From assembly GCA_021777365.1 (NCBI GenBank), contig JAJYDP010000068.1, positions 5,243-12,986 on the forward strand: a stretch of DNA of 7,744 bases. The letters run 5' to 3'. Of this stretch, positions 1 through 6,091 are shown one piece after another; position 1 is the stretch's first letter; each line of letters starts with the position of its first letter. A program made the position numbers and the translations under genes. The notes beneath the pieces are model-generated. The model did no database searches and was not told the origin of the DNA. It saw only the letters and a list, made by a program, of their open reading frames with translations. Source of the stretch: Chloroflexota bacterium (GTDB taxonomy: Bacteria > Chloroflexota > Limnocylindria > Limnocylindrales > CSP1-4).

Positions 1-55
1 ACGGCACCCCACCCCCCGCACTCCGGCACCCCCCCACTCACAAGGAGCCTCACTC
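1..55 (+). promoter_or_regulatory. argG 5' leader with strong ribosome binding site
   Basis: The strand is C-rich (several runs of C) and ends with AAGGAG at 42-47, eight bases before the argG ATG at 56. The ribosome binding site is strong and fixes the argG start. I see no convincing -10/-35 pair in the 40 bases available; a promoter may lie before the window. Confidence 0.6.
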
Positions 56-1327
56 ATGCGCAAGGTCATCCTCGCCTACTCCGGCGGCCTTGACACCTCC
101 GTGGCGGTCGCCTGGCTGCGCGAGACCATGGATGCCGACGTGGTCACCCTCACCGTGGACGTGGGGGGTGGCTCGCTGCGGGAAGGCGTGCAGCGCCGCG
201 CCCTCAGCGCCGGGGCGTCGCGGGCCTACGTGCTCGACGCCCGGGAGCGCTTCGTGGTCGACTACTGCTTCCCGTCGATGCAGGCCGACGCGCTCTACCA
301 GGGCGTCTACCCGCTGGCCACCGCGCTGGCCCGGCCCCTGATAGCGCAGCTGCTGGTGGAGGTCGCGCAGCGCGAAGGCGCGGATGCGGTGGCCCACGGC
401 TGCACCGGCAAGGGGAACGACCAGGTCCGCTTCGACGTCGCCGTGCATGCGCTGGACCCGTCCCTGGAGGTCATCGCCCCGATGCGCATCGGGATGGGGC
501 TGTCGCGCGAGCAGGAGATCGAGTACGCGATCGCGCGAGGGATCGAGGTTCCCATCACCAAGGCGTCGCCCTACTCCATCGACCAGAACATCTGGGGACG
601 CTCCATCGAGACGGGGGTGCTGGAGGATCCCTGGACCGCGCCGCCGTCGGACGTGTACGCCTGGACCGTGGACCCTGGCAGGGCGCCGGCGGTGCCCGCC
701 GAGATCACCCTCGGCTTCGAGGGCGGCGTGCCGGTCAGCCTGGACGGTGTGCCGCTCGGCCCGGTTGAGCTGGTCGACCGGCTGGGCGAGCTCGCCGGCG
801 CGCACGGCGTGGGGCGGGTGGACCACGTGGAGGACCGCCTGATCGGCATCAAGAGCCGGGAGATCTACGAGGCGCCGGCCGCCATCGCGCTGGTCGCCGC
901 GCACCGGGCCCTGGAGGGGCTGACCTTCTCGAAGGAGCAGCTGCGCTTCAACCGCCTGGTGAGCGACGAGCTGGCCCAGGCCACCTACGACGGGCTCTGG
1001 TTCAACGCCCTGCACCGCGACCTGCGGGACTACGTGCGTTCCTCGCAGCGGGTGGTCACCGGCGAGGTGCGGCTGCGGTTCGACCACGGGTCGCTGGCCG
1101 TGGTGGGGCGGCGGAGCGCCTACTCGCTGTACGACCGGTCCCTGGCCACCTACGACGCCGACGACGCGTTCGACCACGCCAGCGCGGTCGGGTTCATCAG
1201 GCTCTTCGGGCTGCCGCTGCGCACCGAGGCGGCGCGGCAGGGCAGTGCCTGGGCCTGGACGACCCCGCTGCTGGACACGCTGCCGTCGAGCGTCGAGGCG
1301 AGCGAGGGAGCCGGGTCCGCGGCGTGA
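56..1327 (+). CDS. argG: Argininosuccinate synthase
   Basis: A cytoplasmic enzyme that joins citrulline and aspartate with ATP to give argininosuccinate, the penultimate step of arginine biosynthesis. The 423-residue product opens with the PP-loop ATP-binding motif AYSGGLDTS (residues 7-15). It carries the family hallmark HGCTGKGNDQVRF (114-126) and the conserved NIWGRSIETGVLEDPW segment (178-193). The family is usually about 400 residues; the last 20 or so here form a Ser/Gly/Ala-rich tail that is probably not catalytic. The ATG at 56 is supported by AAGGAG eight bases upstream and by the motif lying at the usual distance from the N terminus. An acetyltransferase likely to make N-acetylglutamate follows on the same strand and argH converges from the right, which fits an arginine cluster. 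Identification is secure from sequence motifs. Confidence 0.97.
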   Translation: MRKVILAYSGGLDTSVAVAWLRETMDADVVTLTVDVGGGSLREGVQRRALSAGASRAYVLDARERFVVDYCFPSMQADALYQGVYPLATALARPLIAQLLVEVAQREGADAVAHGCTGKGNDQVRFDVAVHALDPSLEVIAPMRIGMGLSREQEIEYAIARGIEVPITKASPYSIDQNIWGRSIETGVLEDPWTAPPSDVYAWTVDPGRAPAVPAEITLGFEGGVPVSLDGVPLGPVELVDRLGELAGAHGVGRVDHVEDRLIGIKSREIYEAPAAIALVAAHRALEGLTFSKEQLRFNRLVSDELAQATYDGLWFNALHRDLRDYVRSSQRVVTGEVRLRFDHGSLAVVGRRSAYSLYDRSLATYDADDAFDHASAVGFIRLFGLPLRTEAARQGSAWAWTTPLLDTLPSSVEASEGAGSAA

Positions 1328-1343
1328 TTCCCGAAGGCGGTAC

Positions 1344-1397
1344 GGACCGGTCCGAAGCGACGGGCCGGTCCGGCGGCACGGGCCGACGCGGCGGCAC
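1344..1397 (+). repeat. Three tandem 18-bp repeats between argG and the acetyltransferase
   Basis: Three imperfect 18-bp units lie head to tail at 1344-1361, 1362-1379 and 1380-1397, each built as GG(A/G)CCG(G/A)(T/C)(C/G)C/G followed by a C-rich half ending in CAC or GAC. Position 1343-1354 is also a perfect 12-bp palindrome (CGGACCGGTCCG). The repeat length is a multiple of three, and it is open in the frame of the downstream acetyltransferase, where it would read as hexapeptides of the type TGRSGG. Most likely it is a slippage-derived spacer in the 116-bp gap; translation as an N-terminal extension is less likely. Confidence 0.7.
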
Positions 1398-1428
1398 GAG
1401 GTCGGGGGCGGGATCGGCCCCGACGCGC

Positions 1429-1434
1429 CATGAT
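1429..1434 (+). promoter_or_regulatory. Possible -10 element for a leaderless acetyltransferase transcript
   Basis: CATGAT matches the TATAAT consensus at 4 of 6 bases and ends nine bases before the ATG at 1444, the spacing expected if transcription begins at or next to the start codon. There is no good ribosome binding site in front of this ATG. No clear -35 is seen. It is a weak call, made mainly because two other genes here show the same geometry. Confidence 0.2.
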
Positions 1435-1443
1435 GGGCACCCC

Positions 1444-2037
1444 ATGATCCGCCGCGCCCGACCGTCCGACGCACCCGCCATCCACGCCCTGGTGCACCGC
1501 TATGCCGGCCGGGACCTGCTGCTGCCGCGCCCGCTCACCGACATCTACGAGCGGATCCGCGACTTCTGGGTGGCGGTGGACGGTGGGCAGGTGGTGGGCT
1601 GCGCCGCGCTGCGCATCTGGTGGCACGACCTGGCGGAGGTTCGCTCCCTGGCCGTCGCGCCGGAGGCGGAGGGACACGGTTACGGCGCACGGCTGGTGGA
1701 TGCCGTCGCGGCCGAGGCCGCCCGGTTCGGCGTGTCGAACCTCTTCGCCCTCACCCGCATCCCCGGGTGGTTCGGCCGCAACGGGTTCCAGGAGATCGAC
1801 CGGGCGGTCCTGTACCACAAGGTCTGGGGGGACTGCGCGAGCTGCCCGAAGCGCCTGGCGTGCGACGAGGTGGCGGTCGTGCGGCCGCTCAGGCCGGGCG
1901 CCGCCGAGCGCCTGGCCAACCCGGATCCGCGGGTCGTGGCACGAGTGGCGCACATCGTGCCGCCGCGGGCGGAGGGCACCACCGGGTCACCGGCACTCAC
2001 CGTCCTGCCCACGTTCGTGCACCTGGACGAGCCCTAG
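1444..2037 (+). CDS. GNAT N-acetyltransferase, probable stand-alone N-acetylglutamate synthase
   Basis: A 197-residue GNAT enzyme that probably acetylates glutamate with acetyl-CoA, the first step of arginine synthesis. The N terminus MIRRARPSDAPAIHALV is a typical GNAT start. The beta4-alpha3 acetyl-CoA loop is at 71-85 (VAPEAEGHGYGARLV), followed by LTRIPGWFGRNGF and the family segment from VLYHKVW to CDEVAVVRPL (about 122-148). The last part resembles the short ArgA-type acetyltransferases of bacteria lacking the kinase-fused form. Three cysteines (131, 134, 140) form a C-x2-C-x5-C cluster. The last 45 or so residues are a variable tail. The start at 1444 matches where the domain begins. 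An in-frame GTG at 1324 overlaps the argG stop as GTGA but would add 40 low-complexity residues. Placement beside argG and argH supports the arginine role; the exact substrate is inferred. Confidence 0.85.
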   Translation: MIRRARPSDAPAIHALVHRYAGRDLLLPRPLTDIYERIRDFWVAVDGGQVVGCAALRIWWHDLAEVRSLAVAPEAEGHGYGARLVDAVAAEAARFGVSNLFALTRIPGWFGRNGFQEIDRAVLYHKVWGDCASCPKRLACDEVAVVRPLRPGAAERLANPDPRVVARVAHIVPPRAEGTTGSPALTVLPTFVHLDEP

Positions 2038-2101
2038 GCCGTCCTGGCGACCGCGGGGGGCGCGGGCAGGGGACCGGGCCGGCACGGGGCCGGATGGAGC
2101 G

Positions 2102-3547
2102 TCAGCCCGCGGTCGCCTCCTCGTCCAGGCGGCGTCGCGCGGACGCGATCGCCTCGCGCACGCGCTCCGGCGCGGTCCCGCCGGTCACCGCCGGCCGTCG
2201 CACGGCCGCCTCCAGTGTGGCCGCCTCCCGCAGCGCGGCCACGAGCCCGGACCGTTCGTCGTCGGCCTCGGCCGCCAGGCGGCGGGCGTCCTCGTCGTCC
2301 TCGGCACCGAGCGCGGCGGCGTAGGAGGCCGTCTCGAGATCGTCCAGGCGGCATCCTCGCTGCTCGGCGTCGGCCACGAGCCGGCCGGCGACGTGGTGCG
2401 CGGCGCGGAACGGCAGCCCGCGCTCCACCAGCGCGTCCGCCACCGACGTCGCTGTCACGTGGCCCCGCAGCGCGGCCTCGCGCATCCGCCCCACGTCGAA
2501 CGTGAGCCCGCCGACGACCGCCGCCATCACCCGCAGCGAGGAGCGCCACACCCCGGCCGCATCGAAGAGCGGTGCCTTGTCCTCCTGCAAGTCGCGCTGG
2601 TACGCCAGGGGAAGCCCCTTCAGGATGCCGAGCATCGCGGCCAGGTGGCCGGCGACACGGGCCGTCCGTCCCCGGACGAGCTCGCAGGGATCCGGGTTCT
2701 TCTTGTTGGGCATCATGGACGACCCGGTGGCGTGGGCGTCCGCCAGCGTCACCCAGCCGAAGGCCGGGTTCGACCACCACACCAGTTCCTCGGCGAGCCG
2801 GGAGAGATGGGTCATGCCGAGCGCCGCCGCGGCCAGGAACTCCACCGCGAAGTCCCGGTCGCTGACCGCGTCCAGGGAGTTCGCGGTGACTCCCGCGAGC
2901 CCCAGGTCCGCCGCCGTCGCCTCGCGATCCAGGGCGAAACCGGCGCCGGCCAGCGCGCCGGCGCCGAGCGGCGATCGATCGGCCCGGCGCCAGCAGTCGG
3001 CGAGCCGGCCGCGGTCCCGCTCCAGCATCTCGACGTAGGCAAGGAGGTGATGTCCGAGCAGCACCGGCTGTGCGGGCTGCACGTGGGTCATCCCCGGGAG
3101 GATCGCCTCCCCTTCGCGCTCGGCCCGGTCCACGAGCGTGCGCTCCAGCTCGACCAGCGAGGCGTCCAGCTCCCGGACGGTCCGGCGGAGCCAGAGTCGC
3201 AGGTCCAGCGCGACCTGGTCGTTCCGTGAGCGACCGGTGTGGAGCTTGCCCGCCACCGGCCCCAGCCGCGCCGTGAGGGCCGCCTCCAGGTTGAGGTGGA
3301 CGTCCTCCAGCGCCGGGTCCCATGCCAGCGTCCCGGCGCGGACCTCCTCGCGGAGGGACTCCAGCCCCTGGACCAGCGTGAGCGACTCGGCCGCGGTCAG
3401 CAGGCCGGCCCGCTCCAGGCCCCGCACGTGGGCGATCGAGCCATCGAGATCGTCCAGCGCCAGCACCTGGTCGATCTCGATGGAACGCGTGGCCTCCGCG
3501 ATCAGCGGGTCGGTCTGGCCGGTGAACCGGCCGCCCCACATGCGCAT
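2102..3547 (-). CDS. argH: Argininosuccinate lyase
   Basis: A cytoplasmic enzyme of the fumarase/aspartase superfamily that splits argininosuccinate into arginine and fumarate, the last step of the pathway. The 481-residue product has the usual family length. It begins MRMWGGRFTGQTD, contains HTGRSRNDQV (103-112), THVQPAQP (154-161) and the signature loop GSSMMPNKKNPD (275-286) that carries the catalytic serine. A second in-frame ATG lies two codons in (3541); the first is preferred because AGGAGG lies seven bases before it. That ribosome binding site is inside the coding region of the upstream MFS gene, and the two genes overlap by 46 bp, so argH is probably co-transcribed and translationally coupled. 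It converges with the acetyltransferase gene across a 64-bp gap in which I see no clear terminator. Confidence 0.97.
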   Translation of the reverse strand: MRMWGGRFTGQTDPLIAEATRSIEIDQVLALDDLDGSIAHVRGLERAGLLTAAESLTLVQGLESLREEVRAGTLAWDPALEDVHLNLEAALTARLGPVAGKLHTGRSRNDQVALDLRLWLRRTVRELDASLVELERTLVDRAEREGEAILPGMTHVQPAQPVLLGHHLLAYVEMLERDRGRLADCWRRADRSPLGAGALAGAGFALDREATAADLGLAGVTANSLDAVSDRDFAVEFLAAAALGMTHLSRLAEELVWWSNPAFGWVTLADAHATGSSMMPNKKNPDPCELVRGRTARVAGHLAAMLGILKGLPLAYQRDLQEDKAPLFDAAGVWRSSLRVMAAVVGGLTFDVGRMREAALRGHVTATSVADALVERGLPFRAAHHVAGRLVADAEQRGCRLDDLETASYAAALGAEDDEDARRLAAEADDERSGLVAALREAATLEAAVRRPAVTGGTAPERVREAIASARRRLDEEATAG

Positions 3548-4818
3548 CCGGGCTCCTCCTCTGCCGCGAGTGTACCGGCTGTCCGGCGCGGCCCCAGGCG
3601 GACCTCCCCACGCGACGGCACGTACCGCCACGCCACGATCGCGGCCAGGACGGCGCCGACGGCACTCGCCGCGAAGACCGGCCCGTGCCCGTACGTCCCG
3701 AACAGGTATCCGCCGCCCAGGTCCGAGAGGATCGCGGCCACCCCCAGCGCGCTCATCTGGTAGAGGGCCTGGCCGCTCGCCTGGAGCCCCTCGGGGAGCA
3801 GCGCCCCGACGGTCAGCACGCTGGTGACGGTCAACGACCCGTAGGCGAGCCCGGTCAGCGGCCGCGTCACCACGATGAGCGTGGGATCCGCCAGCACGAT
3901 CCATGCCACGTACGCCAGCACGTAGAGCCCGCACCCGGCCACGAAGAGCCCCCGCAGGCCCACGTGCGCAGCCACGCGCGCGGCGACCATCATGGCCGGC
4001 ATCTCGAAGAGGGCGGAGACCGTGGCAGACAGCGCGATGATCGACGGCGCGCCGCCGAGGTCGGCGATGCGGAGCGGCAGGAACGTGAGGCTGGCGACGA
4101 TCCCCAGGTTCGCCAGCACCACGGCGGCCATCACCCCCAGCAGGCGCGGCGCGACACCGATGGCGACGCCGATGGAACCGGTCGCCTCGGTCCAGCGGCG
4201 ATGGCGTGCGGACCGCGCGGCCATCCCCGGCCCGGCCGCGCTGACCCCGTCGCGCGCGGCGGGGTCCCGGTAGTCGGCCAGGCGCGTGCGCGCCACGTCC
4301 GGGATGCCGACGGCGGCGACGGCCACGAGGACCGCCGAGGCCGCCGCAAGCGGGTACGCGAGCCCGTAGCCGGTCGCGTCGAAGATGACGCCCGCGGCCA
4401 GGGCCGCCACGGCGAAGGAGCCGCTCTCCAGCAGTCGGAAGCTTCCGTAGCGGTCGGGATGCGGCGCGAGCGCCACGACCGCGATCGCGTCGGTGAGCAT
4501 CGCGGTGCCCGGTGCCGCGACGTAGAAGGCCACGACGAACAAGGCGACCAGCGGCAGCGCCAGCGGAGCACCGAAGAGCAGGGCGGTGACGGCGGCCGCG
4601 ATGGCGGCGATCCGGAGCGCCCCGCGGCGCCCCAGGACGACGTCCCCCAGGTGCCCCCAGACGGGGAGCCCGACCACGTAGCCCACGGCCGTCAGCGCCA
4701 TCACCACGCCGATCGCGAGCGGCGAGAAGCCGCGCAGCGAGAGGATCACCGTCACGAACGGCATGAGGACGCCGATCAGGACGCCCACGACCAGGTAGAG
4801 ACCGCGCAGGGCACGCAC
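3502..4818 (-). CDS. Major facilitator superfamily transporter (12 TM)
   Basis: An inner-membrane secondary transporter of unknown substrate. The 438-residue product has two six-helix halves: hydrophobic segments at about 7-27, 34-55, 69-86, 89-115, 134-149, 155-172, then a charged loop (173-222), then about 225-248, 259-280, 288-309, 314-340, 350-374 and 380-400. Motif A appears as GHLGDVVLGRR (55-65), and YGSFRLLESGSFAVAAL (124-140) recalls the MFS_1-like/phenylpropionate-permease and LacY-type groups. The GTG at 4818 is chosen because helix 1 starts right after it; the upstream ATG at 4941 would add 41 hydrophilic residues and run into the divergent regulator gene. No ribosome binding site precedes the GTG, but a -10-like TACCAT does. 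The C-terminal tail overlaps argH by 46 bp. Coupling to argH hints at an arginine-related or precursor cargo, but that is a guess. Confidence 0.85.
   Translation of the reverse strand: MRALRGLYLVVGVLIGVLMPFVTVILSLRGFSPLAIGVVMALTAVGYVVGLPVWGHLGDVVLGRRGALRIAAIAAAVTALLFGAPLALPLVALFVVAFYVAAPGTAMLTDAIAVVALAPHPDRYGSFRLLESGSFAVAALAAGVIFDATGYGLAYPLAAASAVLVAVAAVGIPDVARTRLADYRDPAARDGVSAAGPGMAARSARHRRWTEATGSIGVAIGVAPRLLGVMAAVVLANLGIVASLTFLPLRIADLGGAPSIIALSATVSALFEMPAMMVAARVAAHVGLRGLFVAGCGLYVLAYVAWIVLADPTLIVVTRPLTGLAYGSLTVTSVLTVGALLPEGLQASGQALYQMSALGVAAILSDLGGGYLFGTYGHGPVFAASAVGAVLAAIVAWRYVPSRGEVRLGPRRTAGTLAAEEEPGCACGAAGSPARPTR
3553..3561 (-). promoter_or_regulatory. argH ribosome binding site embedded in MFS codons
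   Basis: GAGGAGGAG, read on the minus strand, encodes three glutamates near the end of the transporter (residues 420-422). It also supplies the AGGAGG ribosome binding site of argH, seven bases before its ATG. It decides the choice of the first ATG over the one two codons later. Confidence 0.75.
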
Positions 4819-4826
4819 GGGACTGC

Positions 4827-4832
4827 ATGGTA
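4827..4832 (-). promoter_or_regulatory. Possible -10 element for a leaderless MFS transcript
   Basis: On the minus strand TACCAT (4 of 6 to TATAAT, with the TAnnnT core) ends eight bases before the GTG at 4818. With no ribosome binding site present, this spacing fits a transcript that starts at the initiation codon. The -35 region is not recognisable. Confidence 0.3.
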
Positions 4833-4873
4833 GGGGCTGGCCGGGCGCTTCACCGACCGTTCCGGCGCGATCG

Positions 4874-4887
4874 GCGGCCCCGGCCGC
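4874..4887. promoter_or_regulatory. Inverted repeat in the divergent MFS/rrf2 promoter region
   Basis: GCGGCC and GGCCGC flank a two-base CC spacer, giving a 14-bp dyad about halfway between the two divergent starts, and a related GGGCCGC half lies at 4897-4903. It is in the right place for an operator of the Rrf2-type regulator encoded to the right. In DNA this GC-rich such dyads also arise by chance, and it does not resemble the AT-rich IscR or NsrR boxes. Confidence 0.2.
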
Positions 4888-4909
4888 AGGGTCAGCGGGC
4901 CGCGCATGG

Positions 4910-4915
4910 CATACT
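4910..4915 (+). promoter_or_regulatory. Possible -10 element for a leaderless rrf2 transcript
   Basis: CATACT (4 of 6 to TATAAT) ends nine bases before the ATG at 4925, and the bases between carry no ribosome binding site. The spacing fits transcription beginning at or a few bases before the start codon. No good -35 is visible. Confidence 0.3.
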
Positions 4916-4924
4916 CGTGCGACG

Positions 4925-5371
4925 ATGCGACTCGAGCTCACGCGCCGGGGGGACTACGCCGTTCGGGCGGCCATCGCCCTGGCATCGGCGGACGGCGGCG
5001 GCCTCCTGAGCACCCGGCGGATCGCGTCGGAGATGCAGATCCCGCCGCGGTTCCTGCCGCAGGTGATGGCGGATCTCGTGCGCGCGGAACTCGTCGTCGC
5101 GCACACCGGCCGCTCCGGCGGCTACCGGCTGGCGCGCCCCGCGCTCGACATCTCGCTGCTGGAGGTCATCCGGGCCGCGGAGCACGAGCACGGGATCCGG
5201 ACGTGCATCCTCCGCGGCGGCCCCTGCGACCCTGACGGCCCGTGCGACGTCCACGACGTCTTCTCGCATGCGCGCGACGCGCTGCTCCAGTCGCTGGGGC
5301 AGGCGACGCTCGCGGAGGTGGCGCTCTCGCGGAGCCGTCGACTGGAGAGCGAGCGCGCGGCAGCGTCCTGA
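4925..5371 (+). CDS. Rrf2-family transcriptional regulator with probable Fe-S cluster
   Basis: A 148-residue cytoplasmic DNA-binding regulator of the IscR/NsrR type. The winged helix-turn-helix fills residues 1-72: MRLELTRRGDYAVRAAIALA, then a recognition region around STRRIASEMQIPPRFLPQVM (29-48), and the wing GRSGGYRLAR (62-71). A dimerisation helix follows. Three cysteines at 94, 101 and 107 (C-x6-C-x5-C) sit exactly where members of this family hold a [2Fe-2S] or [4Fe-4S] cluster that senses iron-sulfur status, NO or redox. The usual spacing in IscR is C-x5-C-x5-C, so this is a near variant. It is divergent from the MFS-argH pair across 106 bp, which suggests autoregulation and control of that unit. 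The disulfide genes converge on it from the right. The signal sensed cannot be read from sequence. Confidence 0.92.
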   Translation: MRLELTRRGDYAVRAAIALASADGGGLLSTRRIASEMQIPPRFLPQVMADLVRAELVVAHTGRSGGYRLARPALDISLLEVIRAAEHEHGIRTCILRGGPCDPDGPCDVHDVFSHARDALLQSLGQATLAEVALSRSRRLESERAAAS

Positions 5372-5385
5372 CCCCGGGGCGCGAA

Positions 5386-5423
5386 GCCGGGCTCGGCCGA
5401 GTGCCGGGCGGCAGCCGCGCGGC
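5386..5423. terminator. Inverted repeats between convergent rrf2 and VKOR genes
   Basis: The 66-bp convergent gap (5372-5437) holds a palindrome CTCGGCCGAG (5392-5401), extendable to a bulged stem by flanking CCGG arms (5387-5390 and 5404-5407). A second palindrome, GCCGCGCGGC, lies at 5414-5423. A bidirectional terminator is plausible from position, but there is no T-tract on either strand, so intrinsic termination is not shown. Confidence 0.25.
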
Positions 5424-5437
5424 GGTTCAGGCCGGGC

Positions 5438-6076
5438 TCAGCGGGCGGTGCCGAACCTGCGCACCGCCACGATGCTCACGAGCCAGCCCAGGATCAGGCT
5501 CACGCCGGCGGTGGTGCACCAGATGCACACCGCGTGGATCACGAACAGCTCCAGGTAGACCAGCCACGCGATCACGAAGACGCCGATCAGCCCCAGCCCG
5601 TACGGGACGTAGAGCAGACGCCCGTCGCCGGTGCGCCACCAGGCCACCACCGCCACGAGGACGAGGAGCACGTCGCCGAGACCGAAGAGGGAGACCGGGA
5701 TCCCCATGAAGGAGCTGTACCGGCTGGCCTGGACCTGGTCGCAGCCCTGGACGATGAAGCAGACGGGATTCGAGTTGGTGAGCTTCTCGATCGCGAGGTA
5801 GGTCAGCGCCGCGGTCGCGATGAGCGCCAGCACCACCATGGCCGCGGCGAAGCGCCCGCGATCGTCCGACAGGATCCCGCGGAGCCCACCGACCGGGGAG
5901 GCCACCGCCGGCGCCGGATCACCGGGCACCGGGGCGCTCGTTGCCGGCGTGCGCGACGCGCTCGACGACCCGCCGGAGGCGGTCGGGCGGGGCCGCGTCG
6001 CCGGGGCCGGGGCCTGCGCGCTGCCGGTGGCCGACGGCCTGCGGGCGGTGCCCGGACGGGACCGTTTCGAGCTCAC
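5438..6076 (-). CDS. Vitamin K epoxide reductase (VKOR) family membrane protein
   Basis: An inner-membrane, quinone-linked thiol oxidase that in bacteria replaces DsbB: it re-oxidises the DsbA-like partner and passes electrons to quinone. The 212-residue product starts with about 65 residues rich in Ala, Pro, Ser and Arg, probably a disordered cytoplasmic region. The VKOR core has four membrane segments near 77-98, 130-147, 157-180 and 188-206. The loop pair is C106/C112, followed by the conserved SSFMGIPVSLFG (121-132), and the active-site motif is CIWC (184-187). The GTG start at 6076 is backed by GGAGGG eight bases upstream. The dsbA stop is 15 bp upstream, so the pair is one operon. In many bacteria VKOR is fused to a thioredoxin domain; here the partner is separate. 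Confidence in the family is high; direct pairing is inferred from adjacency. Confidence 0.93.
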   Translation of the reverse strand: MSSKRSRPGTARRPSATGSAQAPAPATRPRPTASGGSSSASRTPATSAPVPGDPAPAVASPVGGLRGILSDDRGRFAAAMVVLALIATAALTYLAIEKLTNSNPVCFIVQGCDQVQASRYSSFMGIPVSLFGLGDVLLVLVAVVAWWRTGDGRLLYVPYGLGLIGVFVIAWLVYLELFVIHAVCIWCTTAGVSLILGWLVSIVAVRRFGTAR

Positions 6077-6091
6077 GCCGTCATCCCTCCG

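Noticed and set aside
50..1474. 474-residue open frame antisense to argG
   Set aside because: Arg/Pro/Gly/His-rich product without any recognisable domain, lying opposite a certain gene; long antisense frames are expected in DNA this GC-rich.
2038..2101. Terminator between the convergent acetyltransferase and argH genes
   Set aside because: The 64-bp gap is G-rich with short GGCC/CCGG elements but no stem longer than about 4-5 bp and no T-tract.
1502..3229. 575-residue + strand frame across the acetyltransferase and argH
   Set aside because: Shadow of two real genes; low-complexity Arg/Ser/Pro product with no family resemblance.
2102..4828. 908-residue frame that runs through the transporter into argH, with an ATG at 4828
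   Set aside because: Only the part from 3547 is protein-like (argH). The upstream 427 codons are an Arg/Gly-rich shadow of the transporter gene in another frame, and the argH start has its own ribosome binding site.
3685..4833. 382-residue + strand frame opposite the transporter
   Set aside because: Arg/Gly/His/Asp-rich antisense shadow; the opposite strand encodes a clear 12-helix transporter.
4819..4941. Longer transporter start at the ATG at 4941
   Set aside because: It would add 41 hydrophilic residues before helix 1, erase the divergent promoter region and overlap the regulator gene.
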